64,000 nucleotides of DNA, taken from NCBI RefSeq assembly GCF_004331435.1, contig NZ_SJKA01000007.1:372001-436000 (forward strand), written 5' to 3'. The translations under genes and the position numbers were made by a program. Positions 24,829-33,443 of the stretch are shown here, piece after piece. This DNA comes from Kribbella sindirgiensis. Lineage in GTDB: Bacteria > Actinomycetota > Actinomycetes > Propionibacteriales > Kribbellaceae. The notes beneath the pieces are model-generated. The model saw only the letters and a list, made by a program, of their open reading frames with translations. It made no database searches and was not told the origin of the DNA. Position 1 is the first letter of the stretch, and each line of letters begins with the position of its first letter.

Positions 24829-25490
24829 TGTCGAAGCACACTCTGAGCATCCTGGTCGAGAACAAGCACGGTGTGCTGGCCCGGGTGGCGGCGCTGATCT
24901 CGCGCCGCGGGTTCAACATCGATTCCCTCGCGGTCGGTCCGACCGAGCACCCTGAGGTGTCCCGGATGACCATCGCGGTCAGCGTGGACGAGCAGCCTTT
25001 GGAGCAGATCACCAAGCAGCTCAACAAGCTGGTGAACGTGATCAAGATCGTCGAACTCGAACCCACGCAGACGGTTCAGCGCGAACTGCTGCTGGTGAAG
25101 GTCAAGGCGGACACCCTGACCCGCGGACAGGTGCTGGAGACCGTCCAGCTGTTCCGTGCGAAGGTGGTGGACGTGGCACCGGACGCGATCACGATCGAGG
25201 CGACCGGCAATCCCGAGAAACTCGAAGCCATGCTCCGGGTGCTGGAACCCTTCGGCGTCCGCGAGCTGGTGCAGTCCGGCATGGTGGCGATCGGCCGCGG
25301 CAGCCGCTCCATCTCCGACCGCACCCTGCGACCGGTCCCGGTGCCGCCGCCGCACGTGCAGTCCGGACCCCCGAACGTGCAGGCGCGGCCGGCCGGTGCC
25401 ACTACTGGTGCCGGTAACGCCGCTTCGCACCACCCGGTACCGGCGCCGCCGCCGGGCCGTACCGCCGCCGCCGTACCGAATCAACACTAA
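24828..25490 (+). CDS. ilvN: Acetolactate synthase small subunit, with proline-rich tail
   Basis: 220 residues. An N-terminal ACT domain (HTLSILVENKHGVLARVAAL, the valine-sensing site) and the second regulatory domain (RELLLVKVKAD ... LEPFGVRELVQSGMVAIGRG) make up about 165 residues, the normal protein. A tail of roughly 55 residues rich in Pro, Ala, Gly and His follows and is not part of the family core. The start at 24828 overlaps the ilvB stop, so the two subunits are made together. ilvC begins 15 bases after its TAA. Confidence 0.95.
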   Translation: MSKHTLSILVENKHGVLARVAALISRRGFNIDSLAVGPTEHPEVSRMTIAVSVDEQPLEQITKQLNKLVNVIKIVELEPTQTVQRELLLVKVKADTLTRGQVLETVQLFRAKVVDVAPDAITIEATGNPEKLEAMLRVLEPFGVRELVQSGMVAIGRGSRSISDRTLRPVPVPPPHVQSGPPNVQARPAGATTGAGNAASHHPVPAPPPGRTAAAVPNQH

Positions 25491-25505
25491 GGAGAAGTGC
25501 CCGAA

Positions 25506-26537
25506 GTGGCTGCTGAAATGTTCTACGACGACAACGCCGACCTGTCGGTGATCCAGGGCCGGCACGTGGCCGTCCTCGGCTACGGCTCCCAGGGCCACGC
25601 CCACGCGCTCTCGCTGCGCGACTCCGGCGTCGACGTCCGGGTCGGTCTGCCGGAAGGCTCGAAGAGCCGGGCCAAGGCCGAGGCGCAGGGCCTGCGGGTC
25701 GTCACCCCGGCCGAGGCGGTCGAGGAAGCCGACGTGATCGTCGTACTTGCTCCGGACCCGGCGCAGCGCAAGCTCTACAAGGAGGCCATCGAGCCGAACC
25801 TGGTCGACGGCGACGCGCTGGTCTTCGGGCACGGCTTCAACATCCGCTTCGGCTACATCAAGCCGCCGGCCGGTGTCGACGTGTTCATGGTCGCCCCGAA
25901 GGGCCCGGGCCACCTGGTCCGTCGCGAGTACTCCGAGGGTCGCGGCGTACCCGTGCTGGTCGCGGTGGAGCAGGACGCCACCGGCAAGGCGTGGGACCTG
26001 GCGCTCTCGTACGCCAAGGGCATCGGCGGTCTGCGGGCCGGCGGTATCAAGACCACCTTCACCGAGGAGACCGAGACCGACCTGTTCGGTGAGCAGGCCG
26101 TCCTCTGCGGTGGCGTGTCGGCGCTGATCCAGTCCGGCTTCGAGGTGCTGACCGAGGCCGGCTACCAGCCCGAGGTCGCGTACTTCGAGTGCCTGCACGA
26201 GCTCAAGCTGATCGTCGACCTGATCTACGAAGGCGGCATCGCCAAGCAGCGCTGGTCGGTCTCCGACACCGCCGAGTACGGCGACTACGTGTCCGGCCCG
26301 CGGATCATCGACGCGTCGGTGAAGGCCCGGATGGTGGAGGTGCTCTCCGACATCAAGGACGGCACCTTCGCGGCCCGCTTCATCGCGGACCAGGACGCCG
26401 GCGCGCCGGAGTTCGCCGAGTTCCGCAAGCAGAGCGAGAGCCACCCGATCGAGGCCGTCGGCAAGGAACTGCGCGGCCTGATGGCGTGGGTCAAGTCCCA
26501 CGACGAGGACTACGTCGAGGGCACCGCCGCCCGCTGA
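25506..26537 (+). CDS. ilvC: Ketol-acid reductoisomerase
   Basis: 343 residues, class I length. It isomerises and reduces acetolactate or acetohydroxybutyrate with NADPH and Mg. The NADPH loop VLGYGSQGHAHALSLRDSG, the KGPGHLVRREY segment and the acidic metal-binding DLFGEQAVLCGG and ECLHELKLIVDLIYEGG are all present. GTG 25506 (MAAEMFYDDN) is chosen; it matches relatives and has GGAGA ten bases upstream, whereas GTG 25497 is too close to that site. A perfect terminator follows at 26551. Confidence 0.96.
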   Translation: MAAEMFYDDNADLSVIQGRHVAVLGYGSQGHAHALSLRDSGVDVRVGLPEGSKSRAKAEAQGLRVVTPAEAVEEADVIVVLAPDPAQRKLYKEAIEPNLVDGDALVFGHGFNIRFGYIKPPAGVDVFMVAPKGPGHLVRREYSEGRGVPVLVAVEQDATGKAWDLALSYAKGIGGLRAGGIKTTFTEETETDLFGEQAVLCGGVSALIQSGFEVLTEAGYQPEVAYFECLHELKLIVDLIYEGGIAKQRWSVSDTAEYGDYVSGPRIIDASVKARMVEVLSDIKDGTFAARFIADQDAGAPEFAEFRKQSESHPIEAVGKELRGLMAWVKSHDEDYVEGTAAR

Positions 26538-26550
26538 CGAAACGACCTCA

Positions 26551-26587
26551 GGGCCCGGACCACCCAGGTGGGTGGTCCGGGCCCTTT
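26551..26587 (+). terminator. ilvBNC terminator
   Basis: A perfect 15-bp stem GGGCCCGGACCACCC with a short AGG loop (or a 4-base loop), followed by TTTT. A TTGACA at 26591 just beyond could be the -35 box of the next gene. Confidence 0.85.
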
Positions 26588-26646
26588 TGTTTGACACAAT
26601 GTGTGACGGTTGTGGTCTGTACTGGTGATTTGGGGGAGGGCGGGCG

Positions 26647-27831
26647 GTGGAGGACGGCAGGAGCGGGGTTCCGCGGCCGCCGCGGCGGGTTCCGGCGGGA
26701 GCCGGCACGCTGACCCAGCTGGAGGCTCCGACCCGGTCGTCCGGTGCCCAGCCGCCGCCCCGCGGCCCGTGGATCTTCGGCCGGATCCTCGCCGGTCTGC
26801 TCGTCCTGATCGTGATCGTCGCGGGCGGCGCCGGCGCGGGCTGGTACGTCCGCGCGCAGAGCCTGCGGATCGACACCGCCGCGGTGCTGACGTCGGCCGG
26901 CCCGGCCGTGGTCCGGGTGCTCGCCACCACCTGCGCCGGCACCGGTGAGGCGTCCGGCGTCGTCATCGACAACGGGCGGGTGCTGACCGCCGCGTCGGCG
27001 GTCGACCAGCCGAAGTCGATCATCGTGGTGGCCCAGGACGGCCGGATCCGGCGCGCCAACCTGCTCGCCACCAGTGCGGACGGCGTCGCCGTCCTGCAGT
27101 CGATCGGCTTCAACGAGTCGCCGCTGCGGCTGCCGGCGGCCGATCCCGAACGGAAGGCCGAACGCGCGCTGGTCGGCTACACGGCAGCGGGCAAACAGGT
27201 CGTCAACGCGGTCGGCTCGGAGGCCGACCCCGAGCCGCTGAGCCAGTTCATGAACGCGGCCAAACTGGGCGGCCCGGTGGTCGGCAAGTCCGGCGAACTC
27301 GTCGGCCTGGTCACCGGCGACACGGTCCAGGCCAGCACCATCGTCCCGCTCAGCAAACTCCGCGGGTACGTCGCGCAGGCGCCGTCGGGCGTCACGGTCG
27401 GGACGCTTGGAGACTGTCCGGAGTCCCGCGGTCCGCAGAGCCCGATCGCGCCGGTGCTGCAGGTCGCGAACACGCCGCTCGCCCGGGAGGCGCAGCGGGT
27501 GCTGACCAACTACCTGACCCTGCAGAACCAGCACGAGTTCGGCAAGGTGCGGGCGTACTACTCGCCGCGGTTCGCCGGCGCCCTGACGGAGGCACAGGAT
27601 CGGGACAAGCACCTGACCTCGTACTTCTTCAATCCGAGGCTCACCGACCTGGCGCCGGACGGCTCCTCCGCGCGGATGGCGTACAACGTGCTGTACGCGC
27701 CCACCGCGACCGGTGCCGGCGGCCAGAACTGCACCCGCCTGGACACGACGTTCTACCTGGTCCGATCGCGCGGCCAGTTGGTCATCGACAGAACCGTCAA
27801 GGCCTCGGAACCAGTCGCCTGCGACACCTAG
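26647..27831 (+). CDS. Membrane-anchored trypsin-fold pseudoprotease
   Basis: 394 residues: a Pro/Arg-rich cytosolic tail, one membrane helix (about 44-66), then a domain with the chymotrypsin/HtrA pattern but no triad. VLTAASAV has Ser117 where VLTAAHV has His, DGVAVL has Gly146 in place of the Asp of DLAVL, and AKLGGPVV has Leu207 where GNSGGPVV has Ser. The last 130 residues form an NTF2-like extracellular region (VLTNYLTLQNQHEFGKVRAYYSP). It is probably a binding or scaffold protein of the envelope. GTG start with GGGAGG upstream. It sits between ilvC and serA without evident metabolic link. Confidence 0.75.
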   Translation: MEDGRSGVPRPPRRVPAGAGTLTQLEAPTRSSGAQPPPRGPWIFGRILAGLLVLIVIVAGGAGAGWYVRAQSLRIDTAAVLTSAGPAVVRVLATTCAGTGEASGVVIDNGRVLTAASAVDQPKSIIVVAQDGRIRRANLLATSADGVAVLQSIGFNESPLRLPAADPERKAERALVGYTAAGKQVVNAVGSEADPEPLSQFMNAAKLGGPVVGKSGELVGLVTGDTVQASTIVPLSKLRGYVAQAPSGVTVGTLGDCPESRGPQSPIAPVLQVANTPLAREAQRVLTNYLTLQNQHEFGKVRAYYSPRFAGALTEAQDRDKHLTSYFFNPRLTDLAPDGSSARMAYNVLYAPTATGAGGQNCTRLDTTFYLVRSRGQLVIDRTVKASEPVACDT

Positions 27832-27951
27832 GGGGTGTCATTCGGGTCGCCGTTCACGGTGTGGAGTGGACGGGGTACCATCGAAGGCAGCGGGCACAGC
27901 GCGGTGCTCTGTTCTCGATGAGCCCCTACCGCTTCTGCAGGAGATTCCTCC

Positions 27952-29559
27952 ATGTCCTCACTGACTGACGTAACCCGGCCCGTCGTCCTGATCGCCGAAG
28001 AGCTCAGCCCGGCCACCGTCGAGGCGCTCGGCCCCGACTTCGAGATCCGCCAGACCAACGGCGCCGACCGCGCCGAGCTGCTGCCGGCCATCGCCGACGT
28101 CGACGCCATCCTGATCCGCAGCGCCACCAAGGTGGACGCCGAGGCGCTGGCCGCCGCGAAGAAGCTGAAGGTCGTCGCCCGGGCCGGTGTCGGCCTGGAC
28201 AACGTGGACGTGAAGGCCGCCACCCAGGCCGGGGTGATGGTCGTGAACGCGCCGACCTCCAACATCACCAGCGCCGCCGAGCTGGCCGTCGCGCTGCTGC
28301 TCGCGTCCGCGCGCCGGGTCCCGGCCGCGAACGAGTCGCTCAAGAAGGGCGAGTGGAAGCGCAGCAAGTACTCGGGTGTCGAGCTGTTCGAGAAGACCGT
28401 CGGCATCGTCGGCCTCGGCAAGATCGGCGTCCTGGTCGCGCAGCGGCTGGCCGCCTTCGGCATGAACGTGATCGCCTACGACCCGTACGTGCAGGCCGGC
28501 CGGGCCGCGCAGATGGGCGTCCGGCTCGCCACCCTGGACGAGCTGCTGGCGACCAGTGACTTCATCTCCGTGCACCTCCCGAAGACCCCGGAGACCATCG
28601 GCCTGATCGGCGACGAGCAGCTGCACAAGGTCAAGCCCGAGGTCATCATCGTGAACGCGGCCCGCGGCGGCATCGTCGACGAGCAGGCGCTCTACTCCGC
28701 TCTGAAGGAAGGGCGGGTAGCCGGCGCCGGGCTGGACGTGTTCGCGTCCGAGCCGTGCACCGACTCGCCGCTGTTCGAGTTCGAGAACGTCGTCGTCACG
28801 CCGCACCTCGGCGCGTCCACCGACGAGGCGCAGGAGAAGGCCGGCATCGCGGTCGCGAAGTCGGTGCGGCTCGCGCTCTCGGGCGAGCTCGTCCCGGACG
28901 CGGTCAACGTCCAGGGCGGCGTGATCGCCGAGGACGTCCGCCCGGGCATCGGGCTGACCGAGAAGCTCGGCCGGATCTTCACCGCGCTGGCCGGCGGCGT
29001 CGCACAGCAGCTCGACGTCGAGGTCCGCGGCGAAATCACGCAGTACGACGTGAAGGTGCTCGAGCTCGCCGCGCTCAAGGGTGTCTTCGCGGATGTCGTC
29101 GAGGACAACGTCTCGTACGTGAACGCGCCGCTGCTGGCCGCCGAGCGGGGCCTCGAGGTCCGGCTCGTCACCGACCACGACAGCCCCGAGCACCGCAACC
29201 TGATCACGCTCCGCGGCACCCTCGCCGACGGCGCCCAGGTGTCGGTGTCCGGCACGCTGGTCGGCGTCCGGCAGTCGGAGCGGCTGGTCGAGATCGACGG
29301 GTTCGACCTCGAGGTGGAGCTGTCGGCGCACCTGGCCTTCCTCACCTACGAGGACCGGCCGGGCATCGTCGGGCAGATCGGCCGGATCCTCGGCGACGCC
29401 GACGTGAACATCGCCGGGATGCAGGTCAGCCGGGACCGCAAGGGCGGCAAGGCACTGGTCGCGCTGTCGGTCGACTCGAAGATCGAGCCGACGGTGCTCG
29501 ACGACATCAGCGCCGCGGTGCAGGCCGACACGGCCCGCACCGTGGACCTTGAGGCGTAG
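27952..29559 (+). CDS. serA: D-3-phosphoglycerate dehydrogenase
   Basis: 535 residues, the long actinobacterial type. It oxidises 3-phosphoglycerate, the first step of serine synthesis. In order: catalytic/NAD domain with VGIVGLGKIGVLVAQRL, NAARGGIVDEQ (Arg), ASEPCTDSPLF (Glu region) and TPHLGASTDEAQ (His), an intervening ASB-type domain (about 320-450), and a C-terminal ACT domain (LTYEDRPGIVGQIGRIL) that senses serine in mycobacteria. An AGGAG lies nine bases before the ATG. The 120-base upstream gap holds no gene. Confidence 0.96.
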   Translation: MSSLTDVTRPVVLIAEELSPATVEALGPDFEIRQTNGADRAELLPAIADVDAILIRSATKVDAEALAAAKKLKVVARAGVGLDNVDVKAATQAGVMVVNAPTSNITSAAELAVALLLASARRVPAANESLKKGEWKRSKYSGVELFEKTVGIVGLGKIGVLVAQRLAAFGMNVIAYDPYVQAGRAAQMGVRLATLDELLATSDFISVHLPKTPETIGLIGDEQLHKVKPEVIIVNAARGGIVDEQALYSALKEGRVAGAGLDVFASEPCTDSPLFEFENVVVTPHLGASTDEAQEKAGIAVAKSVRLALSGELVPDAVNVQGGVIAEDVRPGIGLTEKLGRIFTALAGGVAQQLDVEVRGEITQYDVKVLELAALKGVFADVVEDNVSYVNAPLLAAERGLEVRLVTDHDSPEHRNLITLRGTLADGAQVSVSGTLVGVRQSERLVEIDGFDLEVELSAHLAFLTYEDRPGIVGQIGRILGDADVNIAGMQVSRDRKGGKALVALSVDSKIEPTVLDDISAAVQADTARTVDLEA

Positions 29560-29621
29560 TCAACCCAACGACTGCTTTACTGAAGGCGGTCAGCCGCCCG
29601 CAGGCGCATGGCGGCTGACAA

Positions 29622-29652
29622 GGGCCCGGGCTCAATAGCCCGGGCCCGCCTT
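29622..29652 (+). terminator. serA terminator
   Basis: An 11-bp stem GGGCCCGGGCT with CAAT loop, ending near CGCCTTT. It lies 62 bases after the serA stop. Confidence 0.8.
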
Positions 29653-29654
29653 TC

Positions 29655-29730
29655 GTGGGTGAGCGTCCGAGATGCCGGGTTTACGTCCGGGATCCGGGAC
29701 GCAAACCCGGCATCTCGGACGTAGACCCAC
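29655..29730. repeat. 76-bp near-perfect inverted repeat
   Basis: Outer arms GTGGGT/ACCCAC, then CGTCCGAGATGCCGGGTTT on the left matched exactly by AAACCCGGCATCTCGGACG on the right, then CGTCC/GGACG around a GGGATCCG-type centre. Only a 3-base spacer and one inner pair do not match. It lies between the serA terminator and the convergent methyltransferase (stop at 29745). Confidence 0.8.
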
Positions 29731-29744
29731 CAAATGCCGAGGTG

Positions 29745-30311
29745 TTAGTGGCGGGTGGCGAGGAGTACGGCGGCGTCGGGGGCGACCATCACCTCGACGG
29801 TGGTGAACCGCTTGTCCATCAGCCATTCCTGGCGGAGCGTGTCGACGCGCCCCTCGTACATCGGCGGCCAGACGGCCGACGGTGTGAAGTCGTCCAGTAC
29901 GACGAAACCGCCCGGCTCGACCACGTCCGCGATGATGTCGCGGGCGGACAGCTTCGCCTCGCGGGCGTCCACGAACAGCAGCGCGAACGGGCCGCGCTCG
30001 ATCAGTGCGGTCCAGTCGGCGGAGACGACCTCGATCCGCTCGTCGTCGGCGAACAGCTCCGCGACCACCTGCGCGAGCTGCGGATCGCTCTCCGCGGTGA
30101 CGATCGACGTGCTCTCACCGGCGCCGCTGCGCAGCCACGCCGAGCCGACGCCGCAGCCGGTCCCGAGCTCGCCGAGCAGGCCGGTCTTCGAGGCCGCGAG
30201 GGTGGCGAGCAACCGGCCGGTCTCGTTCCTGGTGGAGCTGACGAATCCGCGCCGGCCGGACAGGCTGAGGGCCGCCGACACCAGCGGCGGCAGTTCTGGA
30301 GGAGCACTCAC
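29745..30311 (-). CDS. Class I O-methyltransferase-like protein
   Basis: 188 residues. A SAM-dependent fold of the O-methyltransferase family 3 type: LLGELGTGCGVGSAWL (motif I), IVTAESDPQLAQVV (motif II acidic residue) and LLFVDAREAKLSA (metal-region Asp), then GGFVVLDDFTPS. The substrate is unknown. GTG start, divergent from the small protein/leuB unit. Confidence 0.75.
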   Translation of the reverse strand: MSAPPELPPLVSAALSLSGRRGFVSSTRNETGRLLATLAASKTGLLGELGTGCGVGSAWLRSGAGESTSIVTAESDPQLAQVVAELFADDERIEVVSADWTALIERGPFALLFVDAREAKLSARDIIADVVEPGGFVVLDDFTPSAVWPPMYEGRVDTLRQEWLMDKRFTTVEVMVAPDAAVLLATRH

Positions 30312-30457
30312 CGGGTGAGAGTCGCACAGGTCCGGTCCAGTGACCCCACCCGGATCTCATATTCCGGGACAAGCTGCCCGCATAGTGGAGAAATAGTCGG
30401 ATGTGCGAGTAAATTCGTCCGCATCCTGCCGCCCACGACATATTTGGGAGCAGCCGC

Positions 30458-30613
30458 ATGTACGACATGTATCCAGCCAACTGGCCGTCGATCGACGCGC
30501 GCGAGCGGAAGGCGACCCGGCGTCGCCGCAGCGCCCGCCCGGCGAGCGACGAGGTCAAGGCTGTCCAAGAGGCCATGAACCGCCGTGACAATGGGGGAGA
30601 ACCCAAGAAGTGA
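30458..30613 (+). CDS. Small basic protein coupled to leuB
   Basis: 51 residues from ATG 30458, with GGGAG eight bases upstream. It begins MYDMYPANWPSIDARERKA, has an Arg-rich middle (TRRRRSARPA) and a helical charged end (EVKAVQEAMNRRD). Its TGA overlaps the leuB GTG (GTGA), so leuB translation is probably coupled to it. Family unknown. The codon pattern (GC-rich third positions, clean ribosome site, exact overlap) argues for a real gene. It may act as a leader that sets leuB translation or be a protein in its own right. Confidence 0.65.
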   Translation: MYDMYPANWPSIDARERKATRRRRSARPASDEVKAVQEAMNRRDNGGEPKK

Positions 30614-31659
30614 GCGAGACGAAGAACTTCACGCTGGCCGTCGTCCCCGGCGACGGGATCGGACCCGAGGTGACCACCGAGGCGCTCAAGGTCCTCGACG
30701 CGGTCGCCGCACAGCACGGCGTGACGTTCGACCGGACCGAGTACGACCTCGGCGCCAAGCGCTGGCACGCCACCGGTGAGACGCTGCCGGACGCCGAGCT
30801 GGAGGAGATCCGCAAGCACGACGCGATCCTGCTCGGCGCGGTCGGGGACCCGAGCGTCCCCTCCGGCGTCCTCGAGCGCGGTCTGCTGCTCAAGCTCCGG
30901 TTCACTCTCGACCACTACGTGAACCTGCGGCCGTCGAAGATCTACCCGTCCGTCGGCTCCCCGCTGGCGAACCCGGGCGAGGTCGACTTCGTCGTCGTCC
31001 GCGAAGGCACCGAGGGCCCGTACGTCGGCAACGGCGGCGCGCTCCGGGTCGGGACGCCGGCCGAGATCGCCACCGAGGTGTCGGTGAACACGGCGTACGG
31101 CGTCGAGCGGGTCGTCCGGGACGCGTTCGCCCGCGCGCAGGCCCGCCCGCGCAAGAAGCTGACGCTGGTGCACAAGAACAACGTGCTCGTGCACGCCGGC
31201 CACCTGTGGAAGCGGACCGTCGACGCGGTCGCCGCCGAGTTCCCCGACATCACGGTCGACTACCTGCACGTGGACGCGGCGACGATCTTCCTGGTCACCG
31301 ACCCGTCCCGCTTCGACGTGATCGTCACCGACAACCTGTTCGGCGACATCATCACCGACCTGGCGGCCGCGATCAGCGGCGGGATCGGGCTGGCCGCGAG
31401 CGGCAACATCAACCCGGACCGGACCGCGCCCAGCATGTTCGAGCCGGTGCACGGCTCCGCGCCGGACATCGCGGGCCAGCAGAAGGCCGACCCGACCGCG
31501 GCGATCCTGTCCGCGTCGCTGCTGCTCGAGCACCTCGGCCTGACCGAGGCGGCGAAGGCGATCGAGGACGCCGTCACGGCGGACATCGAGGAGCGCACGG
31601 ACGCCGTCCGCAGTACCGCCGAGATCGGCGACGCGATCGCCAAGCGCGCGGCGGGCTGA
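30610..31659 (+). CDS. leuB: 3-isopropylmalate dehydrogenase
   Basis: 349 residues. It oxidises and decarboxylates 3-isopropylmalate in leucine synthesis. VVPGDGIGPEVTTEALKVL at the N-terminus, the metal and substrate region VDAATIFLVTDPSRFDVIVTDNLFGDI split over 215-245, and the EPVHGSAPDIAGQQKADPTA motif near 275 are diagnostic. The GTG start overlaps the 51-residue gene before it. ilvE follows 47 bases later, so both probably share a transcript. leuA, leuC and leuD are not in this window. Confidence 0.95.
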   Translation: MSETKNFTLAVVPGDGIGPEVTTEALKVLDAVAAQHGVTFDRTEYDLGAKRWHATGETLPDAELEEIRKHDAILLGAVGDPSVPSGVLERGLLLKLRFTLDHYVNLRPSKIYPSVGSPLANPGEVDFVVVREGTEGPYVGNGGALRVGTPAEIATEVSVNTAYGVERVVRDAFARAQARPRKKLTLVHKNNVLVHAGHLWKRTVDAVAAEFPDITVDYLHVDAATIFLVTDPSRFDVIVTDNLFGDIITDLAAAISGGIGLAASGNINPDRTAPSMFEPVHGSAPDIAGQQKADPTAAILSASLLLEHLGLTEAAKAIEDAVTADIEERTDAVRSTAEIGDAIAKRAAG

Positions 31660-31706
31660 CCGATGGATGCTCGCCTGACCAGTTGGTGGAGAGGTACGGT
31701 GCGGCT

Positions 31707-32798
31707 ATGAGCGCCGATCTGCAGTTCACCGTTGAGCCAAACACCCAACCGGCCAGCGACGACCAGCGCGCCCAGATCCTGGCGAACCCGGGATTCGGGC
31801 AGTACTTCACCGACCACATGGCGATCGCCACCTGGACGGCCGAGAAGGGCTGGCACGACGCACGGATCACCGCCTTCGGACCGCTGGAGCTGTCTCCCGC
31901 GACCTCGGTGTTCCACTACGCCCAGACGATTTTCGAAGGGATGAAGGCGTACCGCCATCCCGACGACTCGATCCACCTGTTCCGCCCCGAGGCGAACGCG
32001 ATCCGCTTCCAGCGGTCCGCGCACCGGCTCGCGCTGCCGGAGCTGCCGACCGCGGCGTTCCTCGACTCGCTACGCAAGCTGGTCGAGATCGACCGGGCCT
32101 GGGTGCCGGGCGGCGGCGAGACGTCGCTGTACCTGCGGCCGTTCATGTTCGGCTCGGACCCGTTCCTCGGCGTCCGCCCGTCGGCCCAGGTGACGTACTG
32201 CGCGATCGCGTCGCCGGCCGGGTCGTACTTCGCGAACGGCGTGAAGCCAGTCCGGATCTGGCTGAGCGAGGAGTACACCCGCGCGGCACCCGGCGGCACC
32301 GGTGCGGCGAAGACCGGCGGCAACTACGCCTCCTCGCTGCTCGCCCAGGCCGAGGCGATCGAGCAGGGCTGCGACCAGGTCGCGTTCCTGGACGCGGTCG
32401 AGAAGAAATGGGTCGAGGAGCTCGGCGGGATGAACCTGTACTTCGTCCTCGACGACAACTCGGTCGTCACGCCGGAGCTGTCCGGCACGATCCTCGAGGG
32501 CGTCACCCGGGACTCGATCCTGAAGCTGGTCACCGACCTCGGCCACACGGTCACCGAGCGCAAGATCTCGGTCGACGAGTGGCGTGAAGGCGCGGCCTCC
32601 GGCAAGGTCCGGGAAGTGTTCGCCTGCGGCACCGCCGCGGTCGTCACCCCGGTCGCCTCGCTGAAGTGGAAGGACGGCGAGACCCAGATCGGCGACGGCA
32701 ACGGCGGCCCGGTCACCGCGGCCGTCCGCACCGCCCTCCTCGACGTCCAGTACGGCCGCGCGGCCGACCCGCACGGCTGGATGACCCGCATCTCCTGA
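31707..32798 (+). CDS. ilvE: Branched-chain amino acid aminotransferase
   Basis: 363 residues. A fold-type IV PLP enzyme doing the final transamination to Val, Leu and Ile. The signatures are FHYAQTIFEGMKAYR, YLRPFMFGSDPFLGVRP, the PLP lysine in GAAKTGGNYASSL, and ELGGMNLYFVLDD with the PLP-contacting glutamate. ATG 31707 gives MSADLQFTVEPN, and the longer open frame upstream runs inside leuB. A GC-rich bidirectional hairpin follows. Confidence 0.95.
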   Translation: MSADLQFTVEPNTQPASDDQRAQILANPGFGQYFTDHMAIATWTAEKGWHDARITAFGPLELSPATSVFHYAQTIFEGMKAYRHPDDSIHLFRPEANAIRFQRSAHRLALPELPTAAFLDSLRKLVEIDRAWVPGGGETSLYLRPFMFGSDPFLGVRPSAQVTYCAIASPAGSYFANGVKPVRIWLSEEYTRAAPGGTGAAKTGGNYASSLLAQAEAIEQGCDQVAFLDAVEKKWVEELGGMNLYFVLDDNSVVTPELSGTILEGVTRDSILKLVTDLGHTVTERKISVDEWREGAASGKVREVFACGTAAVVTPVASLKWKDGETQIGDGNGGPVTAAVRTALLDVQYGRAADPHGWMTRIS

Positions 32799-32814
32799 TC
32801 CCACCCGATCCACC

Positions 32815-32843
32815 GACGGCCCGGCGCGCTGCGCCGGGCCGTC
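32815..32843. terminator. Bidirectional terminator between ilvE and the convergent membrane gene
   Basis: A perfect 13-bp stem GACGGCCCGGCGC with a GCT loop, five bases before the stop of the minus-strand gene at 32849. Confidence 0.75.
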
Positions 32844-32848
32844 TGCTG

Positions 32849-33340
32849 TCAGGAGCGGATCTTCTTGAGAGCGACGATCGAGACGACGGTCGCGAGGATC
32901 CACAGGCCGATGGCAACCGTCGGCGCGCCGGTCCAGGAGACCGTGGTCCGGATGCTGCCGTCCGGCTGGTTCGCGACGACGACGATCGTCACCACCAGCC
33001 CGGCGATGCCCATCAGGACCGCGGTGCCGGTCTCCGGCCGGACCAGCAGGAACCCGATCGCCAGCAGCAGGTACAGCAGGAAGAGAACGGTGCCCAGAGC
33101 CTCCATCGGCGACTTGCTGCCCGGAGTGAGGCCCAGCAGGCTGATTCCGCTGTAGAGGCGGAGTTCGTCCACCGACCTGCTGTGTCTGGTGAGCCAGGTC
33201 GGTGCGAGCGTCACCAGCAATGCGAGCCCGATTCCGAATCCCATCAGCCGGAACTGCAACCGGCTGAGCGCGCCCGAGGGCCGGAACAGGGCGGTCCGGA
33301 CGTCCTCGTCGGAGGTGTCACGACTGTCCGCATCGCTCAC
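32849..33340 (-). CDS. Four-helix membrane protein, unknown
   Basis: 163 residues from GTG 33340, chosen because AGAAGGGA lies seven bases upstream; the frame is open further but into the neighbouring promoter and gene. After a charged N-terminus there are four hydrophobic segments (LMGFGIGLALLVTLAP, ALGTVLFLLYLLLAIGFLLV, AVLMGIAGLVVTIVVVA, AIGLWILATVVSIVALKK). The last residues are basic. No family is recognised. Confidence 0.6.
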   Translation of the reverse strand: MSDADSRDTSDEDVRTALFRPSGALSRLQFRLMGFGIGLALLVTLAPTWLTRHSRSVDELRLYSGISLLGLTPGSKSPMEALGTVLFLLYLLLAIGFLLVRPETGTAVLMGIAGLVVTIVVVANQPDGSIRTTVSWTGAPTVAIGLWILATVVSIVALKKIRS

Positions 33341-33443
33341 TTCGGTATCCCTTCTCGCGGTCTCGAACTCACAGCATCTTTTCAGGTCCGGGGGTGGACA
33401 GCTGATCGGCATCTGTCGCTTCGGTTCGATAGGGTCTGGCGAC

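Noticed and set aside
26591..26625. A full promoter for the pseudoprotease gene
   Set aside because: TTGACA is perfect, but no -10 hexamer lies at acceptable spacing, so only the -35 is mentioned.
29632..29826. Short similar peptides on both strands near the serA terminator
   Set aside because: Both are products of the 76-bp inverted repeat, not independent genes.
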